Assembly (NCBI GenBank): GCA_016704435.1
Contig: JADJAB010000003.1
Coordinates: 380,200-444,199, forward strand
Direction of reading: 5' to 3'
Length of the DNA stretch: 64,000 bases
Source of the DNA: Rhodobacter sp.
GTDB lineage: Bacteria; Pseudomonadota; Alphaproteobacteria; Rhodobacterales; Rhodobacteraceae
Below the pieces are notes generated by a model. That model did not search any database, was not told where the DNA came from, and saw only the letters and a program-made list of their open reading frames with translations. Both the position numbers and the translations under genes were made by a program. Of the stretch, positions 8,865 to 18,768 are shown piece after piece. How positions within the stretch are numbered: the stretch's first letter is position 1; every line of letters begins with the position of its first letter.

Positions 8865-10298
8865 TCACCCCGCGCGCCGCCCGGCACTTGCCGCCAGCGG
8901 GAACACCTTCGCCGGGTTCAACAACCACTTCGGATCGAACACATCCTTCACCCGCATCTGCGCCTCCAGATCTTCCGGCGCGAACTGCACCGACATCAGG
9001 TCGCGCTTCTCGATCCCCACGCCATGCTCGCCGGTCAGACAGCCACCCACCTCGACGCACAGCTTCAGAATTTCCGCGCCAAAGGCCTCGCAGCGCTCCA
9101 GATCGCCCGGCTTGTTGGCATCGTAAAGGATCAACGGGTGCATGTTGCCGTCGCCGGCATGAAAGACGTTGCCCACATCCAGCCCGAACTCCGCGCTCAT
9201 CTCGCCGATCCGCCGCAACACATGGGGCAGGGACGACACCGGAATGGTCCCGTCCAGACACATGTAGTCGTTGATCTGCCCCATCGCGCCAAAGGCGCTC
9301 TTGCGTCCCAACCAGATCCGCCGCGCCTCATCCTCGTCGCCCGCCTCGCGGAACTCCACCGGATCATGCGCCATCGCGATCTGCCGGATGCGGCCCAGCT
9401 GCTCGGATATCTCTGCCTCCGACCCCTCGACCTCGATGATCAGCAAGGCCTCGCAATCGGGGTATCCCGCCTTTGCAAAGGCCTCGCAGGCCCGGATACA
9501 GGGCCGGTCCATGAACTCGATCGCCACCGGCAGGATGCCGGCCCGGATGATGTCGGCCACACAGGCGCCCGCCACTTCGTTGCTTGCAAAGCCGACCAAT
9601 ACCGGCCGCGCGCCCTCGGGCTTCGGCAGTATCCGCAACCAGGCCTCGGTCACCACGCCCAACTGGCCTTCGGACCCGCAGACCACACCCAGCAGATCCA
9701 GACCGCCGGGCTCGCCCCAGGGGCCGCCCATCGTCACCACCGTGCCATCCATCTTCACCAGCGTCACGCCCAGAAGGTTGTTCGTCGTCACCCCGTATTT
9801 CAGGCAATGCGCTCCACCACTGTTCATCGCGATATTGCCGCCAATCGCGCAGGCCAGCTGGCTGGAGGGGTCGGGCGCATAGAAGAACCCCTCGGTCTCC
9901 ACCGCGCCGGTCACGGCAAGGTTGGTCCGCCCCGCCTCGACATGGACGAAGCGGTTGTCGTAGTCGGTCTCCAGCACCGCCGTCATCCGCGCCACACCCA
10001 GGATGACCGAATCCGCCGTCGGCATCGCCCCGCCCGCCAGCGAGGTGCCCGCCCCGCGCGGCACCACCGGCACGCCCTCTTCGCAACAGACCCGCAGTGC
10101 CGCCGACACCTCGGCAGTCGACCGTGGCAACACCACCGCCAGCGGAAGGCAGCGATAGGCGCTGAGCGCGTCGCATTCATAGGCCCGGGTCTGGGTCTCG
10201 TCCCCGATCACCGCATCGGCGGGCAGAACCGCAAGCAACCGCGCCAGAATGCGCGCCTTCTTCGACAGGATCTCCGGGTTCGGTCGCGGCATGTCCAT
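8865..10298 (-). CDS. glcD: Glycolate oxidase catalytic subunit GlcD
   Basis: About 477 residues of an FAD-linked oxidase. The FAD-binding segment includes PVVPRGAGTSLAGGAMPT and CAIGGNIAMNSGGAHCLKYG. The C-terminal oxidase domain carries NVFHAGDGNMHPLILYD and GGCLTGEHGVGIEKRD, typical of GlcD/D-lactate dehydrogenases. It oxidises glycolate to glyoxylate. The ATG at 10298 is chosen because GAGGGAGG lies seven to ten bases upstream; the open frame extends to 10334 through an AT-rich inverted repeat, which is more likely control DNA. It is the first gene of glcDEF. Confidence 0.95.
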   Translation of the reverse strand: MDMPRPNPEILSKKARILARLLAVLPADAVIGDETQTRAYECDALSAYRCLPLAVVLPRSTAEVSAALRVCCEEGVPVVPRGAGTSLAGGAMPTADSVILGVARMTAVLETDYDNRFVHVEAGRTNLAVTGAVETEGFFYAPDPSSQLACAIGGNIAMNSGGAHCLKYGVTTNNLLGVTLVKMDGTVVTMGGPWGEPGGLDLLGVVCGSEGQLGVVTEAWLRILPKPEGARPVLVGFASNEVAGACVADIIRAGILPVAIEFMDRPCIRACEAFAKAGYPDCEALLIIEVEGSEAEISEQLGRIRQIAMAHDPVEFREAGDEDEARRIWLGRKSAFGAMGQINDYMCLDGTIPVSSLPHVLRRIGEMSAEFGLDVGNVFHAGDGNMHPLILYDANKPGDLERCEAFGAEILKLCVEVGGCLTGEHGVGIEKRDLMSVQFAPEDLEAQMRVKDVFDPKWLLNPAKVFPLAASAGRRAG

Positions 10299-10312
10299 GG
10301 CAGCCTCCCTCG

Positions 10313-10335
10313 ATTGGTAAAGCAATATAACCAAT
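10313..10335. promoter_or_regulatory. Inverted repeat upstream of glcD, possible GntR-type operator
   Basis: ATTGGT and ACCAAT face each other across 11 bases in an AT-rich patch 15-37 bases before the glcD start. Half-sites with TGGT/ACCA are typical of FadR-subfamily GntR regulators such as GlcC, LldR and PdhR. Their usual spacing is shorter, so the assignment is tentative. No regulator gene is adjacent. Confidence 0.4.
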
Positions 10336-10477
10336 TATGCCGGGCAGCAACGGCATTCTCCCCTTCCGCCCCGCCCCTGAGCGGAATCTTCCCGAAGCCC
10401 GCTGCGGCAGCAGTGCCCCCCGCCAGCCCGCAACCGCGCCCTTGCACTTTTCCGCCGCTTCCTGTCAGGTCCGCCGC

Positions 10478-10891
10478 ATGGACTGGGTCAAGATCATCCA
10501 CATTCTCTGCGTCATGGGCTGGATGACCTCCATCTTTGCCGTGCCGCGTGCGCTGATCTACTGGCGGCGCGAATGGGAAACCCTGGGCGCCTTCGGCCCG
10601 CTGGGCGACCTGACGGTCCGGCTTTACCGCTTTTCCGCCGGTCTGGCAGTGATCGCCGTTGCCACCGGCCTCTGGCTTGGCTGGCGGATCTGGGATTTCG
10701 CGCCCTGGGTGCACCTGAAGATCGCCATCGCCACGGCTCTGGCGGCGCATTACGTCTGGACCGGCATTCTCGTCGCCCGCGCCCGCAAGGGCAACTTCGG
10801 CCACTCCGACCTCTACCTGCGCATCTTCAACGAAATCAGCGTCCTTGGCGCCATCGCAGCGATTTGGGCGGTCGTCGTCAAGCCGTTCTGA
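10478..10891 (+). CDS. CopD/HemJ-like integral membrane protein
   Basis: 137 residues with four hydrophobic helices. The layout matches the HemJ/UPF0093-CopD superfamily: MDWVKIIHILCVMGWMTSIF with a conserved His in helix 1, a WVHLKIAIA segment, HYVWTG, and a closing RIFNEIS...VVVKPF like the HemJ ending. HemJ oxidises protoporphyrinogen IX, but this protein is divergent, so the function stays open. The start was picked by homology; only a weak CAGGT precedes it. Its 3' end abuts the broken end of the opposite-strand amine oxidase remnant. Confidence 0.72.
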   Translation: MDWVKIIHILCVMGWMTSIFAVPRALIYWRREWETLGAFGPLGDLTVRLYRFSAGLAVIAVATGLWLGWRIWDFAPWVHLKIAIATALAAHYVWTGILVARARKGNFGHSDLYLRIFNEISVLGAIAAIWAVVVKPF

Positions 10892-11806
10892 GCCTGGCGC
10901 CGCAGCATCGCCGCCACCTCTTCGCCCACCGCCCGCGCCGCCTCCATCTTCCAGGCGAAATCGCCGCCGACGAAGCCGACCATCAGGTCCAGATCGAAAG
11001 GAAAGCACAGGAAGAACAGGTCATGCCGCGCGCGGCGTTCGATCAACAGGTCGTCGAATGGCTTCAACCCCAGCCGGGTGCCGGGCAAAGATACCGGAAT
11101 CCTGGTCAAAAGCCCCATCGCCAGATCGAAGATCGCCTCCTGATGCGCCTCGGGCAGGGCCGGAAAGAACCCGATGTCGTCGAACTGCAACACGCCCGTC
11201 GGCACGGTGACAATCGCCGCGCGGCCGCGCAGCAGGCCCTTTGCAGTCTCCACCTCCACCCCCGGCCCGTCCCAGCGGATGCGCCGCACGGCGCAATCCA
11301 CGGTCACCGGCACATCGGCGCCCCAGGCATGGATCAGCGCACCAAAGCCTTCGCGGGTAAAGGAGTTCGGGTCCAGATCCGCCGCCGCGCGAACGTCGGC
11401 AATGCTGATCTCGTCGTCATCCGCGCCGAAATCCATCGGTCCGGCAAAGGCGGAATTGGCCCGCAGGCGATGGCAATCGCCGATCAGGCTGGCCAGACGG
11501 TCGTCCGGCGCGGAATGCGCGGCAAGGCAGGCCGCCAGCACCGCATCGGCCGCCTTCACCTTCGCCATCTCGTCCGCGTCGGCCTTGCGCGCCCCGAAGT
11601 AAGGATGATCCGGCCCGACGCCTGCGCCTCGGGAAAGAACGGGTTGCGGTCGGCGGCATGCAGCCAGGCGCAACCGATGTCGAAGGCACCCCGAAATCGC
11701 CGTCGGTGGTCCAGGCCCGCCCGCCGATCCGGTCCGTCGCCTCGACCACCGCGAACCTCAGCCCCGCTCAGCCCGCGCCGATGATTGCCACATCCACATC
11801 GCCCAT
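10892..11806 (-). pseudogene. Decayed flavin amine oxidase
   Basis: The start MGDVDVAIIGAG is a normal dinucleotide-binding opening, and pieces of a flavin monoamine oxidase follow in at least three frames. LSGAEV, AVVEATDRIGGRAWT, GAFDIGCAWLHAADRNPFF and PYFGARKADADE must be joined across frame changes. About 10-15 residues are missing between the first two. The last frame is open (IERRARHDLFFLCFPFDLDL and on to VGEEVAAMLRRQ) but stops matching at about 10895, where the opposite-strand gene ends. Roughly 150 C-terminal residues of the usual 420-430 are absent. Several independent lesions point to true decay rather than one read error. Confidence 0.8.
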
Positions 11807-12025
11807 CCCCCATCGCCCAATCCCCGATCAAATGCCGGCATCGAAACAGCGCCAATGCTGCCGCGCCAAGGGGATTCAAAAAAGCGTCTTTCGGTTTGCT
11901 CTTTGCGAAATACTCCCGCGCGGCGCGCAAGCCCGAGGCGGTTGGCGCGCCGCGCCAGAGCCGAGACAAAAGGAATGCGCCGCCAGGCGCGCAATTTCAA
12001 AACCTCTGCAACCGGTGCGAAAGCC
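11807..12025. repeat. Non-coding segment with repeat family A copy 2 and a long hairpin
   Basis: Between the amine oxidase remnant and the next gene lies AAATACTCCCGC at 11908-11919 (family A core). It runs into an 11-bp perfect inverted repeat, GCGCGGCGCGC (11918-11928) and GCGCGCCGCGC (11945-11955), with a 16-base loop. I see no gene here. The hairpin is downstream of the minus-strand membrane-protein operon and could act as its terminator. Confidence 0.55.
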
Positions 12026-14104
12026 TCAGGCCTTCGCGCCGCGCCGCCCCTCGACCAGCCAGGCCGCCACCGCCAGCCCGGCGGCCAGCACCAGCCAGGC
12101 CCAGCCCGGCAGCAGCGCCGCCACCTGCACCGAGGCCGTCTCATAGGCGCCGCGCGGCGTGATCCCGATCCAGCCGCGTCCTGACGTCGGTCGCCCCTCG
12201 GCCACCGTCCGCAGGTCCGGCACCCCGCCTTCCAGCCGCGTCACCGACCCCCGTGCTTCCGCTGCCACCGGCGCCAGAAGGTCGGCACTGGCAATGGTCT
12301 CGACAAACTCGCGCGGCGCAGCCGGGCCGACACCGATCACCCGCGTCAATTCGCCCTGCTCCAGCCGGTACAGCCCCAGCCCCGGCGCCTGCCATTCCAC
12401 CTCATGCCGCCCCGGCGCGGTCTGGACCATCTCCAGCACCACCCGCGTGCCGTCCGGCCCGGTCACCGTCACCGGTCCCGGCGGCTCTTCGGCAATGGTC
12501 CGCCGCACGATGGTCAGCGCCTCGCCCTTCGCCGTCGCGGTCAGCGTCTCTTCTTCCAGCTCCGGCTCTTTCAGCATCCAGTGCGCCAGCCGCCGCAACA
12601 ATTCCAGCTGCGGCCCGCCGCCCTCGTATCCCCGGCCCCAAAGCCAGGCCTGGTCGCTGGCCAAGACCGCGATCCGCCCATCGCCCACCCGGTCCAGCAC
12701 CAGCAAGGGCAGGCCGTTCGGCCCCTCCATCACCGTCTGCCCCGACAGCTTCTCCACTTCCGAGATGCGGAACCAGCGGCCCCAGCCCGGCTCTCCGTCC
12801 TTGCCGGGCGGCGCAAACTTCTCCAGCCCCTCGGTCACCGGATGGCGGCTGCCCAGATCGGTGATCTTCGGCACGAACCCGCCCTCGATCACCTGCGCCG
12901 TCGGTGCCACCGGCAGGATCTCGGCAAGCGGAGAGCGGTAAAGCGAATCCACCACCCCGAACTCCGGCCCCGCCGCCACCAGCACCGTGCCGCCGTTGCG
13001 GACGTAATCGACCACGTTGTCGATGTAGCTCATCGGCAGGATGCCCCGCATCCGGTAACGGTCGAAGATGATCAGATCGAATTCCTCGATCTTCTCGACG
13101 AACAACTCGCGCGTCGGAAAGGCGATCAGGCTCAACTCGTCCACCGGCACGTTGTCCTGCTTTTCCGGCGGCCGCAGAATCGTGAAATGCACCAGATCGA
13201 CCGAGGCGTCGGATTTCAGCAGGTTGCGCCACACCCGCTCTCCCGCATGCGGCTCGCCGGAAACCAGCAGCACCCGCAGCCGGTCGCGCACGCCGTTGAT
13301 CTGCACCACCTGGGCATTGTTGCGGTCGGTCAACTCGCCATCTACCGGCGCGACCGAGAATTGCAGCACGTTCATCCCGCCATGCGGCAGGGTCACCGGC
13401 AGGTCCAGTTCCATCCCCACCGGCACGGTGTAGACCTGCGGTTCCTCGGCATCGACGGCGATGGTCAGTTCGGCCTCGCCCCCCGCAAAGGCGGGCGCGG
13501 CCCCGAGATCCTCGATCTCCAGCTTCAGGATGAATTCCTCGCCGATGATGGCAAAGGCGGGCGCATTGCGGATGGCCAGGCGGCGGTCCCAGTCGGCCTC
13601 CTCTCCGGTCAGCAGCACATGCAGCGGCGCAGGCAGGCTGGGTGTCAGCGCCATGTCATGCACCCGCCCGTCGGTTACCATCAGGACCCCCGCCACCCGC
13701 GCGCGCGGCTCTTCGGCCAAGGCCTCGGCCATCGCCGTCATCGCCAGGCTGCCGGCATCCTCTTCGCCATCGGCAAAGCGGCGGATCACCAGCTCGGCCC
13801 CCGGCATCGCGGCCACTTCCGCCTCGATCCGCGCCACCGCCTCGGTCACCTGCCCCTGCCGCCCGCCCAGATCCTGCGAGGCGCTGTCATCCACGATCAG
13901 GATGACGATATCGTTGAGCGAGGCGCGCTCTTCGGTCTGCAGCGAAGGGTTGGCCAGCGCCGCCAGCAGCGCCGCCGCCGACAGCCCGCGCAAGGCCCAG
14001 CCCGGCAGGCCCTTGACCAGCGCCAGCGCCAGGAACAGCAGCGCCACGCCCGCCAGCGCCCAGATCAGCGGCCAGGCCACCAGGGGATCGAAGACCACAC
14101 TCAT
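12026..14104 (-). CDS. Large membrane protein with glutamine-amidotransferase-like domain
   Basis: 692 residues. Two membrane helices sit at the N-terminus (PLIWALAGVALLFLALALV; LRGLSAAALLAALANPSL), and one at the C-terminus (AALLPGWAWLVLAAGLAVAA) before a basic tail. A vWFA-like segment starts IVILIVDDSASQDLGGRQGQ. The middle resembles class I amidotransferase-like domains of BatA/DUF4159 clusters (FDLIIFDRYRMRGILPMSYI). The start overlaps the stop of the upstream gene (ATGA). It is the last gene of the MoxR-DUF58-DUF4159 operon and is probably part of a membrane complex loaded by the MoxR ATPase. The substrate is unknown. Confidence 0.8.
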   Translation of the reverse strand: MSVVFDPLVAWPLIWALAGVALLFLALALVKGLPGWALRGLSAAALLAALANPSLQTEERASLNDIVILIVDDSASQDLGGRQGQVTEAVARIEAEVAAMPGAELVIRRFADGEEDAGSLAMTAMAEALAEEPRARVAGVLMVTDGRVHDMALTPSLPAPLHVLLTGEEADWDRRLAIRNAPAFAIIGEEFILKLEIEDLGAAPAFAGGEAELTIAVDAEEPQVYTVPVGMELDLPVTLPHGGMNVLQFSVAPVDGELTDRNNAQVVQINGVRDRLRVLLVSGEPHAGERVWRNLLKSDASVDLVHFTILRPPEKQDNVPVDELSLIAFPTRELFVEKIEEFDLIIFDRYRMRGILPMSYIDNVVDYVRNGGTVLVAAGPEFGVVDSLYRSPLAEILPVAPTAQVIEGGFVPKITDLGSRHPVTEGLEKFAPPGKDGEPGWGRWFRISEVEKLSGQTVMEGPNGLPLLVLDRVGDGRIAVLASDQAWLWGRGYEGGGPQLELLRRLAHWMLKEPELEEETLTATAKGEALTIVRRTIAEEPPGPVTVTGPDGTRVVLEMVQTAPGRHEVEWQAPGLGLYRLEQGELTRVIGVGPAAPREFVETIASADLLAPVAAEARGSVTRLEGGVPDLRTVAEGRPTSGRGWIGITPRGAYETASVQVAALLPGWAWLVLAAGLAVAAWLVEGRRGAKA

Positions 14105-16884
14105 TGCCCCAGCCTTTCCAGCAGGGCCGGCACATGCACCTGATCGGACTTATAATTCCCGGTCAGCACATGCATGATCAGGTTGATCCCGAAGCGATAG
14201 GAAATCTCGCGCTGGCGTTCGCCGGCAAAACCGCGCCCCACCGGCAGCATCGGCACCCCGCTGGCATCGGTGGCCCAGGCCGCCGCCCAGTCGTTGCCGC
14301 CGATCACCACCGGCGTCACCCCGTCGTTGAGGGCGCGGAACGGCATCCCCTCGACCAGTTCGGCATCGGGTGGTGCGGCCTCGACCCAGATCGAGCCTTG
14401 CGCGTGGCGGCCGGGAAAATCCTGCAACAGATAGAAGGTGCGGGTCAGCACATGGTCGGCCGGAATCTGCTCCAGCGGCGGCACGTCCAGCCCCGCCGCG
14501 ATCCGCTGCAGGGCCTGCCCTTCGGGCGACGTGCCGCCAAAAGCCACCCGGTCGGCGTCGCGGGTGTCGAACAGGATCATGCCGCCGGTGCGCAGATACT
14601 GGTTCAGCTTGTCATAGGCAGCGGCCGAAGGCGTCGGCATGTCGGCGGTGACCGGCCAGTAGAGGAACGGAAAGAACGCCAGCTCGTCGCGCTCGATATC
14701 CACGCCCATCGGCGGCGCCGGCTCGATCGAGGTGCGTTCCCACAGCCGGTCGCCCAGGCCCGCCAGCCCGGCCTCGGCCAGTTCGTCGACCTCGGCATCG
14801 CCGGTCAGCACATGTGCCAGAACCACCGCCGTCGTGGCCTCGATGGCGAAATCGTCGCCCGGTCGAGGGCCTGGGGTCGCCTCTTGCGCGCGGGCCTGGC
14901 CAGCGAAGGCCAGCCCCACCACCGCCAGCACCGCCGCCCCCCGGCGCAACCCGGTCAACCGTCCCGCCACCAGCAGCGCCGCCAGGATGTCGACAAGCAG
15001 CAGCGCCAGCCCCGCCGCCAGCAACGGCCCCTTCAGCGACTTCTCCGCTGCCACTTCCAGCGTTTCCACCACGACGCCGGCCGGCCATTCGGCCGCCGCC
15101 AGCACGGTTTCCGCGCCGATCACGTTCAGCGCCACCCGCCGGTCCAGCCCGGCATAAAGCCCCGGCGGCACGTCGCGCCCCGGACCTTCGGCAATCGCCG
15201 CCGCCAGCACCGCACCTTCGACGCCGGCAATCTCTCCGGCCTCGCGCGTGGCACCCCAGGCGTCCAGCACTTCTTCGGGCACCCAGATCTGGCCTTCCAG
15301 GTCGCTCGCCTCCGGCAAGGCCGGCCGGGTCGAGACCGCCAGCCGCTCCAGCATCTGCACGAAGAGGCCCGAGAGCGGCAGCGACGACCATTCCGCATTC
15401 GCCGTCACATGCACCAGAACCACCTGGCCTTCGCCCACCGCCTTGCGGGTGACCAGCGGCGTGCCATCCTCAAGTGCTGCAATGGTGCGGGCACCCAGCT
15501 CCGGATCAGGCTGCGCCAACACCTGCGCCGTCACCTGCACGTCGTCGGGCAGCGGCAGGCCGTAGAACGGGCTGTCCTCGGGGAAAGGCGCCAGCGCCTT
15601 CGGCTCGCCCCAGGACATCGCGCCGCCCACGGTGCGGCCACCTTCGCGCAGGCGCACCGGCATCAGCGGGTCTTCTTCGAACCGGCTGACATCGCTGGCC
15701 GCCAGACGCGGGCCGGCAAAGCGCAACAGAAGCCCGCCCGCCTCCAGCCATTCCAGCGTGGCATCCTGCTCCAACTGCGTCAGACGGGCCACGTCGGCCA
15801 GGATAATGACATCGGGTTTCGCCACCAGCACTTCGCCCAGGCTGCCGTCGATCAGATCGGCCACCGGTTCCAGCGCCTGGCGCAGGTAATGCGTCGGCGA
15901 CAGCAGTTGCAGCGCCTCCTGGTCCGGCCCGGCACCGATGATCGCCACCTTGCGCCGCTTCAGGCTGTCGTCGGTCAGGCTGACGGCCCCGGCGCTGCGC
16001 AGTCCCGGAAGTTCGAACCGGGTCACCCGGTTGCGCAATTCGGGTGGCAGGTCGATGCCGCCGGAGGCGCGGGCGTCGCCGGGGCCAAAGGTCAGCACGG
16101 CGCGCGCCAGTTCGCGTTCGATCCCGGCCGGGTCGGGGCCGCGCGCCGCCACTTCGACCGTGGCCGCATCCACGGCGGACGAGCGGCTGACCGAGACCGT
16201 CACCTTGCCCGCCTCGAACCCCGCCGGATGCAGGCCGAAGACCGGGCGCGGGCTTTCGATCACCGTCAGATCGCCCTTGTCCTGGAAAACCGCCGCCAGC
16301 GCCTCGCGCCCCGGATGGGCCAGACCATCGGCCAGCCAGACCGTGTCGAACCTGTCGACCGGCAGCACCTCGGCCCAATCCTCCATCGCGCCGGGGGCAT
16401 GGGGCGCAGGCTCCATCCCCGCCAGCCGCCCGGCCCAGGCGTCCGAAGCCTGAAAGACCACGTCCTCGGGCGCGTCGGTCAGCCGGATCACCGCCACCGT
16501 CCGGCCTTCGCGGCCCGCATCTTCCACCAGTTGCCCCGCGCGTTCCACCCGCCGCGCCCAGTCGCGCGCCTCGGCCCAGCCGCCGTCCAGCACCACCAGA
16601 AGGGGGCCGGAACCCGCCTGCCGTCCCTCCGGGTTCAACACCGGACCGGCAAAGCCGATGATTGCCGCCGCCACCGCCAGCATCCGCAGAAGCAAGAGCC
16701 ACCATGGCGTCTTGTCGGTCTCGGCATCCTCGTCGCGCAGCCCCAACAGCAGCGCCACGCCGGGAAAGCGGCGGCGGATCGGCGCCGGCGGCACCGCGCG
16801 CAGCAGGATCCACAGGATCGGCAGCGCGATCAGCGCGACCAGAAGCCAGGGCGTCAGGAACCCGATGGGGCCGATGGTGAACAT
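14101..16884 (-). CDS. DUF4159 membrane protein with BatA-type N-terminus
   Basis: 927 residues. The N-terminal BatA region has two helices (FLTPWLLVALIALPILWILL and a second near WWLLLLRMLAVAAAIIGFAG) and a vWFA-like segment, GPLLVVLDGGWAEARDWARR. More helices lie near residue 640 (LAAGLALLLVDILAALLVA). The C-terminal DUF4159 domain, about 700-925, includes LAFFPFLYWPVTADMPTPSA and NGGMILFDTRD-like sequence. The start follows directly on the DUF58 stop, and the end overlaps the next gene, so all are co-translated. The family is common in alphaproteobacteria; its job is not known beyond the link to MoxR. Confidence 0.85.
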   Translation of the reverse strand: MFTIGPIGFLTPWLLVALIALPILWILLRAVPPAPIRRRFPGVALLLGLRDEDAETDKTPWWLLLLRMLAVAAAIIGFAGPVLNPEGRQAGSGPLLVVLDGGWAEARDWARRVERAGQLVEDAGREGRTVAVIRLTDAPEDVVFQASDAWAGRLAGMEPAPHAPGAMEDWAEVLPVDRFDTVWLADGLAHPGREALAAVFQDKGDLTVIESPRPVFGLHPAGFEAGKVTVSVSRSSAVDAATVEVAARGPDPAGIERELARAVLTFGPGDARASGGIDLPPELRNRVTRFELPGLRSAGAVSLTDDSLKRRKVAIIGAGPDQEALQLLSPTHYLRQALEPVADLIDGSLGEVLVAKPDVIILADVARLTQLEQDATLEWLEAGGLLLRFAGPRLAASDVSRFEEDPLMPVRLREGGRTVGGAMSWGEPKALAPFPEDSPFYGLPLPDDVQVTAQVLAQPDPELGARTIAALEDGTPLVTRKAVGEGQVVLVHVTANAEWSSLPLSGLFVQMLERLAVSTRPALPEASDLEGQIWVPEEVLDAWGATREAGEIAGVEGAVLAAAIAEGPGRDVPPGLYAGLDRRVALNVIGAETVLAAAEWPAGVVVETLEVAAEKSLKGPLLAAGLALLLVDILAALLVAGRLTGLRRGAAVLAVVGLAFAGQARAQEATPGPRPGDDFAIEATTAVVLAHVLTGDAEVDELAEAGLAGLGDRLWERTSIEPAPPMGVDIERDELAFFPFLYWPVTADMPTPSAAAYDKLNQYLRTGGMILFDTRDADRVAFGGTSPEGQALQRIAAGLDVPPLEQIPADHVLTRTFYLLQDFPGRHAQGSIWVEAAPPDAELVEGMPFRALNDGVTPVVIGGNDWAAAWATDASGVPMLPVGRGFAGERQREISYRFGINLIMHVLTGNYKSDQVHVPALLERLGQ

Positions 16885-17766
16885 CTACCGCCCACCCTCC
16901 AGCGCCCGATAGAGCCAGAGCAGCGCCGATTGCGCCGGTTGCCCGGTGTGATGGGTGGAGAAATGCCAGCCGACCGTGCGGGCCAGCACGGCCAGCCGGT
17001 CCTTGCGTTCGGCCAGCCGCGCCAGATAGCGGTCGCGCAACTCGCCGGCCTTGCGGGTCTCGAAGCTGAGAGAGCCGCCCATCGATTCAAAGATCGTGCG
17101 GCCGTCAAACGGGAATTCCTCTTCCGCCGGGTCCAGCACCTGCACCAGCGCACCCTTGACGCCACGGTCCGATGCCCGCGCCAGCGCCGATTCAACGCCG
17201 GCCAGATCGCCCATGAAGTCCGACAGGAACACCGCGCGGCCATGGCCGACCATGCCCGCCACTTCGGGCGCGCCGTAGTCGGCATCCGCCGTCTCGCCCG
17301 CCAGCCGCGCCGCCATCCGCACGATCTGCGCCCGCCCCGACCGAGGCAAAGCCAGCCCCGCCAGCCCGACCCGCTCGCCGCCCCGCAACAGCAGTACCGC
17401 CAGCGCCAGCGCCAGCAGCCTGGCCCGCGCGCCCTTGGCCTCGCGCCCTTTGGCGCCGGTGAACCCCATGCTTTTCGACGGATCGACCCAGAGCGTCACC
17501 GACTGCGCCGCCTGCCATTCCCGCTCGCGCACGAAATGCGCGTCGCTGCGGGCCGAGCGGCGCCAGTCGATCGACCGCGCCGCATCGCCCGCATGCGCCG
17601 GGCGGTATTGCCAGAATTCGTCGCCAAGCCCCGCGCGTCGCCGGCCATGTTCGCCCAGCATGACGGTCGAGGCCAGCATCTCGGCCTCGGCCAGCAGGGG
17701 CGGCAGCGTCTGGCCCAGCGCTTCGGCGCGGGTCCTGAGGTCGCCGTTTTCCGAACCTGGGGTCAC
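16885..17766 (-). CDS. DUF58 domain protein
   Basis: 293 residues, soluble. The DUF58 core is clear (FWQYRPAHAGDAARSIDWRR, then FVREREWQAAQSVTLWVDPS), with a vWFA-like strand and D-x-S-x-S variant (DPSKS) that may bind metal. The start is GTG at 17766, overlapping the stop of the moxR gene (GTGA). DUF58 proteins are steady partners of MoxR AAA+ ATPases in envelope and metal-cofactor maturation systems. Here it sits between MoxR and two membrane proteins, the standard Rhodobacterales order. Confidence 0.88.
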   Translation of the reverse strand: MTPGSENGDLRTRAEALGQTLPPLLAEAEMLASTVMLGEHGRRRAGLGDEFWQYRPAHAGDAARSIDWRRSARSDAHFVREREWQAAQSVTLWVDPSKSMGFTGAKGREAKGARARLLALALAVLLLRGGERVGLAGLALPRSGRAQIVRMAARLAGETADADYGAPEVAGMVGHGRAVFLSDFMGDLAGVESALARASDRGVKGALVQVLDPAEEEFPFDGRTIFESMGGSLSFETRKAGELRDRYLARLAERKDRLAVLARTVGWHFSTHHTGQPAQSALLWLYRALEGGR

Positions 17767-18768
17767 GCCGCCGCCTCAAGCCCCAGCACGCGGGTCGAAA
17801 CCCGGCTGATGATGCCCGAGAGCGTCTCGCCCCGCGCCCGCGCCGCGAAGGACAGCGCCATCCGGTGCGTCAGACACGCCTGCGCCAGCGCCGCCACATC
17901 CTCGACCGAAGGCGCCAGCCGGCCCTGCAGCAGCGCCCGCGCCCGCACCGTCAGCATCAGCGCCTGCGCCGCGCGCGGCCCCGGCCCCCAGGACAGCGCA
18001 TCGGCCAGATCGCGACCCTCGGCCTCGCCGGGTCGGCAGGCGCGCACCAGATCGAGGATCGCCTCCATCACCGTTTCGCCCACCGGCATCCGCCGCACCA
18101 CGTTCTGCGCCGCCAGCAAGCCCTCGGCGGTGAAGACCTGCGTGCTTGCGGCCTCTTCCGCGCCGGTGGTGGCGATCAGGATGTCACGCTCTACCGCGCG
18201 CGTCGGGTAGTCGACGTCGATCTGCACCAGGAAGCGGTCCAGCTGCGCCTCGGGCAGCGGATAGGTGCCCTCCTGTTCAATCGGATTCTGCGTCGCCAGC
18301 ACATGAAACGGCTTGCCCAGCGGGCGATGCTCGCCGGCGATGGTCACTTCCTTTTCCTGCATCGCCTGCAGCAGCGCCGACTGCGTGCGCGGCGAGGCGC
18401 GGTTGATTTCATCGGCCATCAGAAGCTGGCAGAACACCGGCCCTTCGACGAACCGAAACGCCCGAGAGCCGTCCTTGGCGGTTTCCAGCACTTCGGAGCC
18501 AAGGATATCGGCCGGCATCAGGTCCAGGCGTGAACTGCACCCGGTTTGCATCCAGCCCCATCACCGTGCCCAGCGTATCGACCAGCCGCGTCTTGCCCAG
18601 ACCCGGCAGGCCCACCAACAGCGCATGGCCGCCGCACAGAAGGCTGGCCAGCACCAGATCGACCACCTTTTCCTGCCCGATGAAGCGGCGGTTGATCGAG
18701 GCCTTGGCCTGCCCGAGCGTCACGCCCAAGCGTTCGATCTCGGCCACCAGCGCGTCTTCACCAGCCAT
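17763..18768 (-). CDS. moxR: MoxR-family AAA+ ATPase (one-base frameshift)
   Basis: The N-terminal frame holds INRRFIGQEKVVDLVLASLL and the Walker A GLPGLGKT. It breaks after ANRVQFTP near 18520-18528. The other frame continues with DLMPADILGSEVL, the Walker B LLMADEINRASPRTQSALLQ, sensor ATQNPIEQEGTYPLPEAQLD and the lid domain. Removing one G from a CCTGGACC context gives TPDLMPADIL, the family consensus, so an insertion error is the likely cause. The start at 18768 has AAGGAG seven bases ahead. Rebuilt length is about 335 residues, normal for MoxR. It leads the operon and probably remodels the downstream vWFA proteins. Confidence 0.87.

Noticed and set aside
7602..10526. A 974-codon open frame opposite glcE and glcD
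   Set aside because: Composition artefact; the glycolate oxidase genes on the other strand are certain.
14104..18210. A 1,368-codon open frame on the plus strand opposite the DUF4159/DUF58/MoxR operon
   Set aside because: It is the mirror of real genes in GC-rich DNA: rich in Arg, His, Gln and Pro, without any domain, and it even crosses gene boundaries.
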